A stretch of 64,000 nt of DNA. It comes from Pseudomonadales bacterium (GTDB lineage: Bacteria; Pseudomonadota; Gammaproteobacteria; Pseudomonadales; Azotimanducaceae). Under the pieces are notes generated by a model, which saw only the letters and a list, made by a program, of their open reading frames with translations, had not been told where the DNA came from and ran no database searches. Every line of letters begins with the position of its first letter. Position 1 is the stretch's first letter. Made by a program: the position numbers and the translations under genes. The DNA lies in the NCBI GenBank assembly GCA_022827245.1, contig JAJDTI010000138.1, positions 1 through 64,000 on the forward strand, given 5' to 3'. Shown piece after piece: positions 1-8,056 of the stretch.

Positions 1-325
1 CGCGAGCGGTCGCGCCCAGAGCCGTCACGCCCCGGCCGGCGCCGCGCACGGTTGCCCCGCGGACGGTCGCTCCTCGTCCTGCGCCACGCAGGGCTGCACC
101 TCGAGCGGCTGCACCGCGGCCGGCGCCCCGTGCGGTTGCCCCGCGGGCGGTCGCTCCCCGGCCTGCCCCGCGTGTGTCGGCGCCCCGCGCTCCGGCCCCG
201 CGACGCGCGGCGCCCCGCCCCGCTCCCCGGCCGGCGTCGCCGCCGCGGGAGCGCCGCGTGGAGCGTTGATCCCGGTCCCGACGGTCGAATCGGGCGGCTG
301 TAGTAGGATGGCGCCGTCGGCACAG
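1..325. other. Gene-poor GC-rich stretch with an 84-base imperfect repeat
   Basis: No gene is supported here. A segment around 34-92 recurs at about 118-176 with an offset of 84 bases (28 codons); the best-matching core starts CGGTTGCCCCGCGG at 49 and again at 133. Both strands are open for 80-110 codons, but the frames are rich in Ala, Pro, Gly and Arg and look like GC-driven shadows, and the minus-strand frame begins inside the downstream tRNA. The stretch could be the end of a low-complexity protein gene that is otherwise outside the window, or non-coding repeat DNA. Confidence 0.3.
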
Positions 326-400
326 GCGGGCGTCGTATAACGGTCATTACCCCAGCTTCCCAAGCTGGAGACGTGGGTTCGACTCCCATCGCCCGCTCCA
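326..400 (+). tRNA. glyT: tRNA-Gly (anticodon CCC)
   Basis: A complete cloverleaf of 75 bases can be drawn. The acceptor arm pairs GCGGGCG (326-332) with CGCCCGC (390-396). The anticodon arm CCAGC/GCTGG encloses a TTCCCAA loop, giving anticodon CCC, which reads the Gly codon GGG. The T-arm holds GGGTTCGACTCCC, and the 3' end reads TCCA, so the CCA end is encoded. It lies 34 bases before the MFS gene. The symbol is tentative because glycine tRNA gene names vary. Confidence 0.93.
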
Positions 401-434
401 CCTGGCTCCTCCCGAATAGAACGGATGTGACGCC

Positions 435-1652
435 GTGAAGCTGCATCACGGAGCCCGGCTGGTGGCGGGCGTCTTCGTGGTGCTTGCCGTCTCGTCCGGG
501 TTCGGCTTCTACAACCTTGCCGTGTACATGAACGCGCTCTCGGAGCAGCGCGCGTTCACGGTCACGGACATCTCCCAGGCCGTGGGGCTCCTGTTCATCG
601 CGAGCGGTCTCGCGGGGCTCGCCGTGGGACGCCTGATGGCGGTCTGGGATGTCCGGTGGGTCATGGTCGGCGGCGCCGCCGTCGCCGGCGCGGCCCTTTC
701 CCTCATGGGGCATGCCACGGAGGTCTGGCACGTCTGGGTCCTCTACACGGTGTTCGGTGTCGGCAACGCGGCCGTCAGCCTGGTTCCGGGGACGACGGTG
801 GTGACGCGCTGGTTTCCGGGCGCGAACCGCTCCGTGGCGCTTTCCATCGCTTCCACCGGCCTGTCGGTGGGTGGCGTGCTGCTGACGCCGCTCAGCGCAT
901 TCGTCATCCAGGCAGTGGGCGTCGAACAGGCCCTGCCCTGGTTCGGCGCGGCGTTCTTCTGCGTGATCGCCCCTGTGGCGCTGCTCACCGTGCGGGACTG
1001 GCCTCCCGGTGGGGGCCCGTCCGCGCGACGCGTGGAGCCCCCCGACAACGCCGCCGTCGCCCACGCCCTGCGGTCGCGCTTCTTCGTGGGCGCGGCGGTG
1101 GCGTACGTGCTGATGATGGGCGCGCAGGTGGGCGTCATCGCCCACATCTTCAACCACGCGGACAAGGTCGCCGGCCAGTCGGTGGCCTCGTCGTCCGTCG
1201 CGACGCTGGCGTTCTGCTCCATCGTGGGGCGGCTCCTCGGGGGGCTCGTGGTCCGGCGGTTCCCCATCCGCGCCTTCACCATGCTGAACGTGGCCGGCCA
1301 GGCGGTCGGGATCGCGGCCCTGGCCGTCGCGCAGACCGGCGCGGTGGTCCTGGTCGGGGCCGCATGTTTCGGGGTGACGGTGGGCAACCTGCTCATGCTG
1401 CAGCCCCTCCTGATGGCGACGGCGTTCGGCGTACGCGACTACCCGCGGATATACTCCGTCGCCAACCTGTGGATGACGGTGGGCGTCGCCGGCGGTCCCC
1501 TGGCGCTGGGGGTGCTGTACGACCTGCTGTCCTACCAGACGGCCTTCCTGGCGGCCTCGGCTGCCTCGGGAGTGGCCCTCGTCGTCTTCTTCGGGGCTGG
1601 CGCACTGCCGAAGCCCGGTCGCGTCACGGAGGCGGGAGCGACACGACCATGA
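435..1652 (+). CDS. MFS transporter, monocarboxylate/oxalate-formate type
   Basis: The protein has 405 residues and about twelve hydrophobic helices in two halves, split by a polar loop near residues 187-214, as in the major facilitator superfamily. The stretch TRWFPGANRSVALSIAS (residues 124-140) resembles the conserved region of monocarboxylate and oxalate/formate antiporter-like carriers. It should act in the inner membrane; substrate and direction cannot be read from the sequence. The start is GTG at 435. Its TGA overlaps the ATG of the following HtrA-type protease (ATGA, 1649-1652), so the two are probably co-transcribed although no functional link is obvious. Confidence 0.85.
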   Translation: MKLHHGARLVAGVFVVLAVSSGFGFYNLAVYMNALSEQRAFTVTDISQAVGLLFIASGLAGLAVGRLMAVWDVRWVMVGGAAVAGAALSLMGHATEVWHVWVLYTVFGVGNAAVSLVPGTTVVTRWFPGANRSVALSIASTGLSVGGVLLTPLSAFVIQAVGVEQALPWFGAAFFCVIAPVALLTVRDWPPGGGPSARRVEPPDNAAVAHALRSRFFVGAAVAYVLMMGAQVGVIAHIFNHADKVAGQSVASSSVATLAFCSIVGRLLGGLVVRRFPIRAFTMLNVAGQAVGIAALAVAQTGAVVLVGAACFGVTVGNLLMLQPLLMATAFGVRDYPRIYSVANLWMTVGVAGGPLALGVLYDLLSYQTAFLAASAASGVALVVFFGAGALPKPGRVTEAGATRP

Positions 1653-3010
1653 GATGGACATCGGCGGTTGCGGTGCTGTGCCTGGCGGTGGCCCTGCCGG
1701 GCGCCGGGGCGCTGCCGGCCGAGCTGCCGGACGGGCAGACCGTGCCGAGTCTCGCCCCCATGCTCGAACGCACCACGCCGGGGGTGGTCAACGTCGCGAC
1801 CTACGCGTCGGTCCGCATCCGCAATCCGTTGCTGGACGATCCGTTCTTTCGCCGGTTCTTCTCGATTCCGGAAGACCGCCGGCGCTATCGCAGGGAGCAG
1901 AGCGCCGGATCCGGCGTCATCGTGGACGCCGAGGACGGGTACATCGTGACGAACCATCACGTGGTGGACCGCGCGGACGAGATCGTCGTCGGGCTGACCG
2001 ACGGCCGCAATCTCCCCGCACGTCTCGTTGGGGTCGACCCGCAGGTCGATCTCGCGGTGCTCCAGGTGGAGGGGGAGGACCTGACCGCCCTGGAGTTCGC
2101 CGACTCGGCGGCGTTGCGGGTCGGGGACTTCGTCGTGGCGGTGGGGAACCCGTTCGGGCTCGATCAGACGGTCACGTCCGGCATCGTCAGCGCCCTCGGC
2201 CGCAGCGGCCTCGGCATCGAGGGCTACGAGGACTTCATCCAGACCGATGCGTCGATCAACCCGGGCAACTCCGGGGGGGCGCTGGTCGACCTCGCCGGCC
2301 GGCTCGTCGGCATCAACACCGCGATCGTGTCACCGAGCCGCTACGGGGGGAGCGTCGGGCTCGGCTTCGCGATTCCGAGCAACATGGTCGCGGCGATCAT
2401 GGAGCAGCTCGTCGCCCACGGGGAGGTGCGCCGCGGGCGCATCGGTCTCACCGTGCAGGCGCTCGATGCGGAGCTTGCGGCGGCGCTGGGGGTGGACGCC
2501 GCGGACGGCGTGGTGGTCGTCGACGTGGAGCCTGGCAGTGCCGCCGACGCCGCGGGGGTCGAGCCCGGGGACATCGTCACCGCCATGGCGGACCGCGAGG
2601 TGCGGCGCGTGTCGGACTACCACGGACAGTCGGCGTTGGTCATGGCGGGAGACACCGTTACGTTGCGCGTCGCCCGCGACGGCGAGGAGCTGGCCCTGGA
2701 ACTCGACGTGGACGACGGCCGCATGGTCAGCGTGCCGGGTGCGCGCGTGGACCCGCGCCTGGCGGGCTCCGTGCTGTCGGATTTCCGGGAGGACGACGAC
2801 CCGGGCGGGGGCGCCGGCGTGCTCGTCGCGGAGGTGGAGCCCGCCAGCGTCGCCTGGCGCTTCGGCCTGCGCGGCGGAGACATCATCATCGCCGCCAACC
2901 GGGGTCGTACGCGGGGCGTCGGCGAACTCTGGCAACGGATCCGCTACGCGCGCCTGGTCCGGCTGCGCATCTACCGCGCCGGCCAGTACGGGAACATCGA
3001 CCTGCGTTAG
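1649..3010 (+). CDS. htrA: HtrA/Deg-family periplasmic serine protease
   Basis: A 453-residue protein with an N-terminal signal peptide (about residues 1-22). The trypsin-like domain has its catalytic triad in the expected contexts: H104 in TNHHVV, D134 in VDLAVL and S208 in GNSGG. Two PDZ domains follow (about 250-345 and 365-453), the Deg layout of periplasmic quality-control proteases that degrade or chaperone misfolded envelope proteins. Length matches DegP/DegQ. The ATG at 1649 overlaps the MFS stop and is followed directly by the signal peptide; longer upstream readings lack one. A GC hairpin begins at the stop codon, between this gene and the convergent alcohol dehydrogenase. Confidence 0.93.
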   Translation: MRWTSAVAVLCLAVALPGAGALPAELPDGQTVPSLAPMLERTTPGVVNVATYASVRIRNPLLDDPFFRRFFSIPEDRRRYRREQSAGSGVIVDAEDGYIVTNHHVVDRADEIVVGLTDGRNLPARLVGVDPQVDLAVLQVEGEDLTALEFADSAALRVGDFVVAVGNPFGLDQTVTSGIVSALGRSGLGIEGYEDFIQTDASINPGNSGGALVDLAGRLVGINTAIVSPSRYGGSVGLGFAIPSNMVAAIMEQLVAHGEVRRGRIGLTVQALDAELAAALGVDAADGVVVVDVEPGSAADAAGVEPGDIVTAMADREVRRVSDYHGQSALVMAGDTVTLRVARDGEELALELDVDDGRMVSVPGARVDPRLAGSVLSDFREDDDPGGGAGVLVAEVEPASVAWRFGLRGGDIIIAANRGRTRGVGELWQRIRYARLVRLRIYRAGQYGNIDLR

Positions 3011-3031
3011 GGGTGGCCCTCGTGGCCGCCC
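3011..3031. repeat. Palindromic intergenic repeat, copy 1
   Basis: GGGTGGCC (3011-3018), loop CTCGT, then GGCCGCCC (3024-3031) forms an 8-pair stem with one G-T wobble. It begins directly after the TAG of htrA and is followed by GTCC. A near copy sits at 6552-6572, also directly after a TAG and also between converging genes. No U-tract follows, so a classical intrinsic terminator is not shown. Confidence 0.6.
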
Positions 3032-3049
3032 GTCCGGGCACGGCCGCGT

Positions 3050-4132
3050 TCAGTCGAACATGATGACGTTGCGCGCCACTTCGCCGGTTTCGAGTTGCGC
3101 GAGCGCGTCGTTGACGTCCTCGAGCTTGATGCGGCTCGAGATCATGTCGTCGAGGTGGAGCTTGCCGGCGAGGTAGAAGTCCACGAAGCGCGGCATGTCG
3201 ACCCGGAACCGGTTCGAGCCCATGTTGGAGCCCTGCAGCGTCTTCTCGCGGAGGAACTCCGGCCCGTGGATCTCCACCATCGTGCCCACCGGGATCATCC
3301 CGATGACGGTGGCCGTGCCCCCGTTCCTGATCATCTTCCAGGCCTGCTCGGTCGTGCTCTTCAGGCCGATGGCCTCGAAGGAGTAGTGGACGCCCCCGCC
3401 GGACAGCTCGCGCACGGCGCCGACCGGATCCTCCGCGCCGGCGTCCACGGTGTCCGTGGCGCCGAACTTGCGGGCGAGGTCGAGCTTGCTCGGCGTGGTG
3501 TCGATGGCGATGATCCGCGACGCGCCGGCGATGGCGGCGCCGTTGATGCACGAAAGCCCCACGCCGCCGCATCCGATGACCGCCACCGTGGCGCCCGGTT
3601 CGACCGCCGCGGTGTGGATCACCGCGCCCACGCCGGTCGTGACGCCGCAGCCGATCAGCGCCGCCCGGTCGAGCGGCATGTCCTCGCGGATCTTCGCGAT
3701 GGCGTGCTCGTGCAGGAGCATGTACTCCGCGAACGAGGAGAGGTTCAGGAACTGGGCGATCGACTCGCCGCCCTTGCTGAGCCGCGGCGGTTCGTCGCCT
3801 CCGCGCTGCAGCTCCGGCTCCTGGCACAGCGACATGTGGCCGGTCAGACAGAACTCGCAATGCCCGCAGAACGCCGACAGGCAGGTGATGACGTGGTCGC
3901 CGGGCTTGACGTAGGTGACGTCGGAGCCGACGGCTTCGACGACGCCGGCGGACTCGTGGCCCAGGATCGTTGGCAGGAAGTACGGGTAGGAGCCGTTCTG
4001 GAAGTGCAGGTCCGAGTGGCACACGCCCGCCGCCGCCGTACGGACCAGCACCTCTCGAGCGCCCGGGTTGCCGTGCTGGACGTCCTCTATCTCAAGGGGT
4101 TGGTTGACTTCCCTCAGTACGGCGGCTTTCAT
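3050..4132 (-). CDS. Zinc-dependent alcohol dehydrogenase (MDR family, NAD-type)
   Basis: A 360-residue medium-chain dehydrogenase. Catalytic zinc ligands are C38, H59 with E60 (GHE) and C162. The structural zinc site is C89, C92, C95 and C103. The cofactor fold shows GCGGVG at 187-192 and an acidic D211 at the end of the second strand, which favours NAD over NADP. It would oxidise an alcohol or reduce an aldehyde in the cytoplasm; the substrate is unknown. The ATG at 4132 is preceded by AAGGGAG, a good ribosome site; the open frame further upstream has no dehydrogenase character. It faces htrA tail to tail. Confidence 0.9.
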   Translation of the reverse strand: MKAAVLREVNQPLEIEDVQHGNPGAREVLVRTAAAGVCHSDLHFQNGSYPYFLPTILGHESAGVVEAVGSDVTYVKPGDHVITCLSAFCGHCEFCLTGHMSLCQEPELQRGGDEPPRLSKGGESIAQFLNLSSFAEYMLLHEHAIAKIREDMPLDRAALIGCGVTTGVGAVIHTAAVEPGATVAVIGCGGVGLSCINGAAIAGASRIIAIDTTPSKLDLARKFGATDTVDAGAEDPVGAVRELSGGGVHYSFEAIGLKSTTEQAWKMIRNGGTATVIGMIPVGTMVEIHGPEFLREKTLQGSNMGSNRFRVDMPRFVDFYLAGKLHLDDMISSRIKLEDVNDALAQLETGEVARNVIMFD

Positions 4133-4168
4133 TTCGCACTCCCTTGAGTCGCGTGGCGGGTTGGGTCG

Positions 4169-4705
4169 ATTTCTACCACGGCTGTCAGGGTTCTGGTAGG
4201 CCTCGGTTCGAACCGGGGCGCGAGCGTGGACATCGTCTCGCGGGCCCTCGAAGACCTGCGGGGGATGTCCGTGGGCCAGTTCCGCACGTCCTCCCTCTGG
4301 CGCACGAGCCCGGTCGACTGTCCGCCCGGTTCGCGGGACTTCATCAACGCCGTGGCGGCGTTCGCCACCGACGCCCCGTCGCCGGAGTGGCTCCTGTCGA
4401 GACTCAAGGCGCTGGAACGCCGATACGGCCGCCCGTCGGCGCCGGTGAGGAACGCGCCGCGCGAACTCGATCTCGACCTCCTGCTGTTCGGCGACGTCGT
4501 GCGGCGCACGGAGCGGTTGACCCTGCCGCATCCCCGGGCCCTGGAGCGCGGCTTCGTCATGAGGCCGGCGGCGGAGGCCGCGCCGGAGTGGACGTGGCCC
4601 GGGGCGGGTCGGACGATCGCCGACATGGCCCGGGGACTGACGACGGACGAGACGCTGAGGCGGCTGCCGCAGTCGCCCGGCGTGGCGGCGGAGCCGGCCG
4701 GATGA
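4169..4705 (+). CDS. folK: 2-amino-4-hydroxy-6-hydroxymethyldihydropteridine diphosphokinase (FolK), unusual start
   Basis: FolK transfers diphosphate from ATP to 6-hydroxymethyl-dihydropterin in folate synthesis. Family marks are VLVGLGSN near the N-terminus, SSLWRTSP, DFINAV, RELDLDLLLFG and LPHPRALERGFV, so the core is intact. The glycine-rich N-terminal strand is coded at 4184-4213, upstream of the first in-frame GTG (4226), which lies inside the domain. In this frame there is no ATG, GTG or TTG between the TGA at 4145-4147 and that strand. The ATT at 4169 is the start given here; CTG 4193 is an alternative. A rare start, a base error or a start mutation are all possible. The stop overlaps the next start (ATGA). 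Confidence 0.8.
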   Translation: MSTTAVRVLVGLGSNRGASVDIVSRALEDLRGMSVGQFRTSSLWRTSPVDCPPGSRDFINAVAAFATDAPSPEWLLSRLKALERRYGRPSAPVRNAPRELDLDLLLFGDVVRRTERLTLPHPRALERGFVMRPAAEAAPEWTWPGAGRTIADMARGLTTDETLRRLPQSPGVAAEPAG

Positions 4706-5601
4706 GACCGGGTGTCGGTGCGGTTCGAGCGCTGCGGTGGCTCGTGGTCGCCTGCGCGATGGCGGCCCCGTCGGTGGGCGCGTACGAAGGGTCCCTCCAC
4801 CAGGAACTCACCTTCATCGCGGCGAAGCACTTCAACAACTGCGCCGGCGACGCGTCGCTGCCGCGCCTGACGCCCCTGCAGGTGCGCTACATCGCCAAGG
4901 CGAACGTCCGCCAGACCGAGTCCAACATCTTTCGGCGCATGACGCGCTGGAACTACTACGACCGGGCGGAACAGCGGCCGAGAAGCATGCTCTGGTTCAT
5001 CCAGACGCGGATGCACCAGCACTTCAATCGCCTGGTGGCGGAACTCGACGCCGCGGATGCGCTGGCGGACCGCTACTCCGGGCTGGGCCGCGTCGTCAAC
5101 TACGTGCAGGACATGACTTCCCCGGCGCATGTCGTCCCGGTGTTTACCGCGCGGTGGTGGCGGTGGGACATCAGCGACCGTTTCGACCGGTATCCGGTGG
5201 ACGTCGACGCCGTCTCGGCCGCCGTCGGCGACGACTGCGCCGATCTCGAGGCGGCCCCGGAGGACTGGGACGCCCTGCTGTCGGCTACCGCCGAGCGCAC
5301 GCTGGCGGCGGTGCGGGAGCAGATCCCGGGGCTGCCGGTCAGTTGGCAGGCGTTCTGGCGCATCGGCGAGCCGGGAGGGTTCGGCGGCTACGGCGGCGCG
5401 GGCAACAACTTCGGCCGGCCCGCGGAGTTCGACTGCGGCGGCAGGAGCCGGTCGGAACGTTGCGTGCTGCTCGAACGGGACCCGCTGTACGAGGCGTTCG
5501 CGGCGGACCGGCACCTGGACGCCGTGCGGGCGACCATCACGGCGATGTGGATGTTGCAGCACGGGCTGCCGGGGCTGTCTTCCATGGGTACGTCCGAATG
5601 A
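4702..5601 (+). CDS. Secreted P1-nuclease/phospholipase-C-like zinc protein
   Basis: A 299-residue protein with a signal peptide ending near residue 27 (SVGA before YEG). H33 and H43 near the mature N-terminus, followed by D137 and H143 in NYVQDMTSPAHVVPV, resemble the zinc-ligand pattern of the phospholipase C/P1 nuclease fold. The protein is therefore probably an exported, helical, zinc-dependent phosphodiesterase or a relative. Catalytic completeness is not certain because not all ligands could be assigned. A Gly-rich turn (GGFGGYGGAGNN) follows the core. It overlaps folK by 4 bases and the flavin oxidoreductase by 4 bases, implying one transcript. Confidence 0.6.
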   Translation: MRPGVGAVRALRWLVVACAMAAPSVGAYEGSLHQELTFIAAKHFNNCAGDASLPRLTPLQVRYIAKANVRQTESNIFRRMTRWNYYDRAEQRPRSMLWFIQTRMHQHFNRLVAELDAADALADRYSGLGRVVNYVQDMTSPAHVVPVFTARWWRWDISDRFDRYPVDVDAVSAAVGDDCADLEAAPEDWDALLSATAERTLAAVREQIPGLPVSWQAFWRIGEPGGFGGYGGAGNNFGRPAEFDCGGRSRSERCVLLERDPLYEAFAADRHLDAVRATITAMWMLQHGLPGLSSMGTSE

Positions 5602-6551
5602 CCGGGCTGCACCTGGGGCTCACGCCGTGGATCGTCTCCGGGATGGCGGACGCCGTCACCCTCGCTCGCCAGGGCGAGCTGGCGGAGTCCTGGGGATACG
5701 AGTCCTTCTGGCTGCCGGAGAACCACTTCGGGGGCGAGGGCGCCATACCGGAGCCTCTCATGCTGCTTGCCGCCGTGGCGGCGCGCACCCGGACGCTGCG
5801 CCTCGCGACCACGTCCTATCTCCTGCCGCTGCGTAATCCGCTGCAGGCCGCCGAGCAGGTCGCGGTGCTCGACCGCCTGTCCGGCGGGCGGGTGACGCTG
5901 GGGGTCGGCCGAGGGTATTCGGCGCAGCTCCTCGGGGCGTTTTCCGTGTCGCCCAAGGACAAGCGCCGCATCTTCGAGTGGTGTCTCGATCACATGATCC
6001 GGGCGTGGCGGGGCGAGCCCGTGGCGCTGACGGAGGGCGCGGAGCCGGTGACCGTCGCGCCGCTACCGGTACAACAGCCCCACCCTCCGATCTGGGTGGC
6101 GGCCTTCGGTCCCAAGGCGCTGGCCCAGGCCGGCCGGCTGGGCGCGCCCTACCTGGCATCGCCGATGGAGCCCCTCGACCGGCTGCGGGACAACTACACG
6201 CGCCACGTCGAGGCCTGCGAGGAGGCGGGACAGCCGGTGCCCGCGGAGGTGCCGGTAATGCGCTCGTGCTTCGTCTCCGAGGACGGGCGGCTCGTCGCCC
6301 GCGTACGGGAGGGACTCGAGGCGCAGGCCCGGCGCATGGCGGCGGAGTCCGGCGGACGCATGGCGCGACGCTTCTCCACCGCGGTCGACGACTGGGCGCT
6401 GGTAGGCGACCCCGTGGCGGTCCGGGACCGCGTCGAGATGTACCGGGAGGAACTCGGCATGACCCACCTGGTGGTGACGCGGCTGCGCATCAACGTCGAC
6501 GCCGCGTCCGCAGAGCGCTCCGTGGAGACGATGGCCGGGCTCCTGTCGTAG
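5598..6551 (+). CDS. LLM-class (luciferase-like) flavin-dependent oxidoreductase
   Basis: A 317-residue (alpha/beta)8-barrel protein of the bacterial luciferase/F420 family. Typical segments are LAESWGYESFWLPENHF at the N-terminus, TSYLLPLRNP, a QVAVLDRLSGGRVTLGVGRG stretch, and PPIWVAAFGPKAL. Members use FMN or F420 for monooxygenation or reduction of diverse substrates; cofactor and substrate cannot be decided here. The ATG at 5598 overlaps the preceding stop, and longer readings have no family similarity. A perfect 8-base-pair hairpin starts at the TAG, between this gene and the convergent transporter. Confidence 0.82.
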   Translation: MTGLHLGLTPWIVSGMADAVTLARQGELAESWGYESFWLPENHFGGEGAIPEPLMLLAAVAARTRTLRLATTSYLLPLRNPLQAAEQVAVLDRLSGGRVTLGVGRGYSAQLLGAFSVSPKDKRRIFEWCLDHMIRAWRGEPVALTEGAEPVTVAPLPVQQPHPPIWVAAFGPKALAQAGRLGAPYLASPMEPLDRLRDNYTRHVEACEEAGQPVPAEVPVMRSCFVSEDGRLVARVREGLEAQARRMAAESGGRMARRFSTAVDDWALVGDPVAVRDRVEMYREELGMTHLVVTRLRINVDAASAERSVETMAGLLS

Positions 6552-6572
6552 GGGCGACCCTCGTGGTCGCCC
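6552..6572. repeat. Palindromic intergenic repeat, copy 2
   Basis: GGGCGACC (6552-6559), loop CTCGT (6560-6564) and GGTCGCCC (6565-6572) form a perfect 8-pair stem. Sequence, loop, position next to a TAG and the trailing GTCC match copy 1 at 3011-3031; the stem differences are mostly compensatory. It probably belongs to a dispersed palindromic repeat family and could terminate transcription in both directions. Confidence 0.65.
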
Positions 6573-6587
6573 GTCCCCTGCACGCGA

Positions 6588-7364
6588 TCAATAGGTCGCG
6601 AGGTTGTCCACCTGGAGGTAGCGCTTCAGGTAATACGTGCCCGCGTAGAAGGGCGCTGTGTCCGCCACGGCCACGAACACCTTGAAGACGTAGTTGCTGC
6701 CGATCAGGACGAGGATGGTGGCGACGGTGAAGTCGCCGGCCAGGAACGCGGCGCCGAAGGTCACGGAGATGACCGTGATCGAGTCCACGAGCTGGCTGGT
6801 CAGCGTCGAGAAGCAGTTGCGGACCCAGAGGTGCCGGCCGCGCGTCAGCCGCTTCAGGAAGTGGAACATCTGCACGTCGCAGAACTGCGCGGCGATGTAG
6901 GCGAGCATCGACGCGAACACCGCCCCCGACGTGCAGGCGAAGATCAGTTCGAAGAGCTCGACGCTGCCGGAGATCACGTCGCCGTTGGGCATGGCGACCT
7001 CCTCCGCGAGCTCGAGGACCTGCCAGGGCGGCTGCGCCTCGGCCGCGGGGATCGCGCTGCCGAGCCAGAGGCAGCCGAGGATGAAGAAGTTGAGGACGAA
7101 CCCGACGCCGACCAGGAAGTTGGCGCGGCGCCGGCCGTAGAGTTCGCTGATGAGGTCCGTGCACAGGAAGGTCAGGGGGTAGGGGAGGACGCCGACGGCG
7201 AGGGTCATCGGGCCGAGTTCGATGAACCGCGTGATGCCGATCACGTTGAGCAGGGTCATCGCGCAGAGGAAGAAGCCCGCGAGGACGATGAAGACACGTT
7301 CGCGCCGCTCGGCGAGGTCGACGTCCTTCCCTATGCCGGGGACCGCGCGGGCGGTCTCGCTCAC
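6588..7364 (-). CDS. yhhQ: VUT-family queuosine precursor transporter (YhhQ-like)
   Basis: A 258-residue membrane protein with about six hydrophobic segments. FLCTDLISELYGRRRA, a core YIAAQFCDVQMFHFLK and WVRNCFSTLTSQLVDS are hallmarks of the DUF165/VUT family, which imports preQ0/preQ1 for queuosine modification of tRNA. The loop near residues 110-135 is a little longer than in Escherichia coli YhhQ. The start overlaps the stop of the SDR gene by 4 bases, so it is last in a HAD-pterin enzyme-SDR-transporter operon. The adjacent pterin enzyme would fit queuosine synthesis, but its active-site motif points to folate instead. Confidence 0.88.
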   Translation of the reverse strand: MSETARAVPGIGKDVDLAERRERVFIVLAGFFLCAMTLLNVIGITRFIELGPMTLAVGVLPYPLTFLCTDLISELYGRRRANFLVGVGFVLNFFILGCLWLGSAIPAAEAQPPWQVLELAEEVAMPNGDVISGSVELFELIFACTSGAVFASMLAYIAAQFCDVQMFHFLKRLTRGRHLWVRNCFSTLTSQLVDSITVISVTFGAAFLAGDFTVATILVLIGSNYVFKVFVAVADTAPFYAGTYYLKRYLQVDNLATY

Positions 7365-8056
7365 CGTTCCACCTGTCCGAGGTTGGCATGCAGGACGGCG
7401 CCGTTCAGGACCGGGCTCTCGGCCGCGAACAGCAACGCGGCCGCGATCTCGGCCGGCTCGATGAGCCGTCCGAAGGCCGACATGGCCGAGACCGACGCCA
7501 TCGCGTCGTCGGGCACGTGCTCGCGCAGCATCTCGGTGTCCGTGAAGCCCGGGCAGACACAGGCCGTGTGGATGCCGGTCCCCGCGAGGTCCTGACAGGT
7601 GGCCCGCATCATCCCGACGATGGCGTGCTTCGACACGACGTAGCTGAAGCTCCCGGGCACCGCCTTCTCGGAGAGGGTGGAGCCAACGTACAGGATGCAG
7701 GACCCTGCGCCCATGTGGGGCAGCACGTGGCCGTTCAGCGTGTTGGCCGCCACCACGTTGGTTTCCAGTATCGCGCGCAGGGCATCGCTCGGCGTGGCGA
7801 GCGCCGTGTCGTTGACGAGCCGCGACGCGTTGTGCACGAGGGCGATCCGGTCCGCGGCCGCGAGCGGCGGCGCGAGCGCCTCCGCGATGTCCTCGAGGAA
7901 GGTGGGGCGGGACAGGTCGCAGCGGATGTGCGTCACGCCCGCCACGGGGCAGGGGCGCCGCGAGAGGTTGACCACCGCGTAACCGGCTTCGAGAAAGGCC
8001 TCGGCGGCGGACGTGCCGATGCCGGCCGACGCGCCGGTGACGAGCAGGAGGTTCAC
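7361..8056 (-). CDS. Short-chain dehydrogenase/reductase
   Basis: A 231-residue classical SDR. The cofactor motif TGASAGIG lies at residues 7-14 and the catalytic set is S126, Y139 and K143 (YVVSK). NLSRR after the second strand suggests an Arg-rich pocket and therefore possible NADPH use. VHNAS replaces the common NNAG. The GTG at 8056 is chosen because the Rossmann strand begins at once and it overlaps the upstream stop (GTGA); the longer reading adds only out-of-family residues. In this context it could be a pterin or sepiapterin-type reductase, but that is inference. Confidence 0.82.
   Translation of the reverse strand: MNLLLVTGASAGIGTSAAEAFLEAGYAVVNLSRRPCPVAGVTHIRCDLSRPTFLEDIAEALAPPLAAADRIALVHNASRLVNDTALATPSDALRAILETNVVAANTLNGHVLPHMGAGSCILYVGSTLSEKAVPGSFSYVVSKHAIVGMMRATCQDLAGTGIHTACVCPGFTDTEMLREHVPDDAMASVSAMSAFGRLIEPAEIAAALLFAAESPVLNGAVLHANLGQVER

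Noticed and set aside
25-363. Minus-strand Ala/Pro-rich reading of 112 codons
   Set aside because: Its start lies inside tRNA-Gly, it has no ribosome site of note and no recognised domain.
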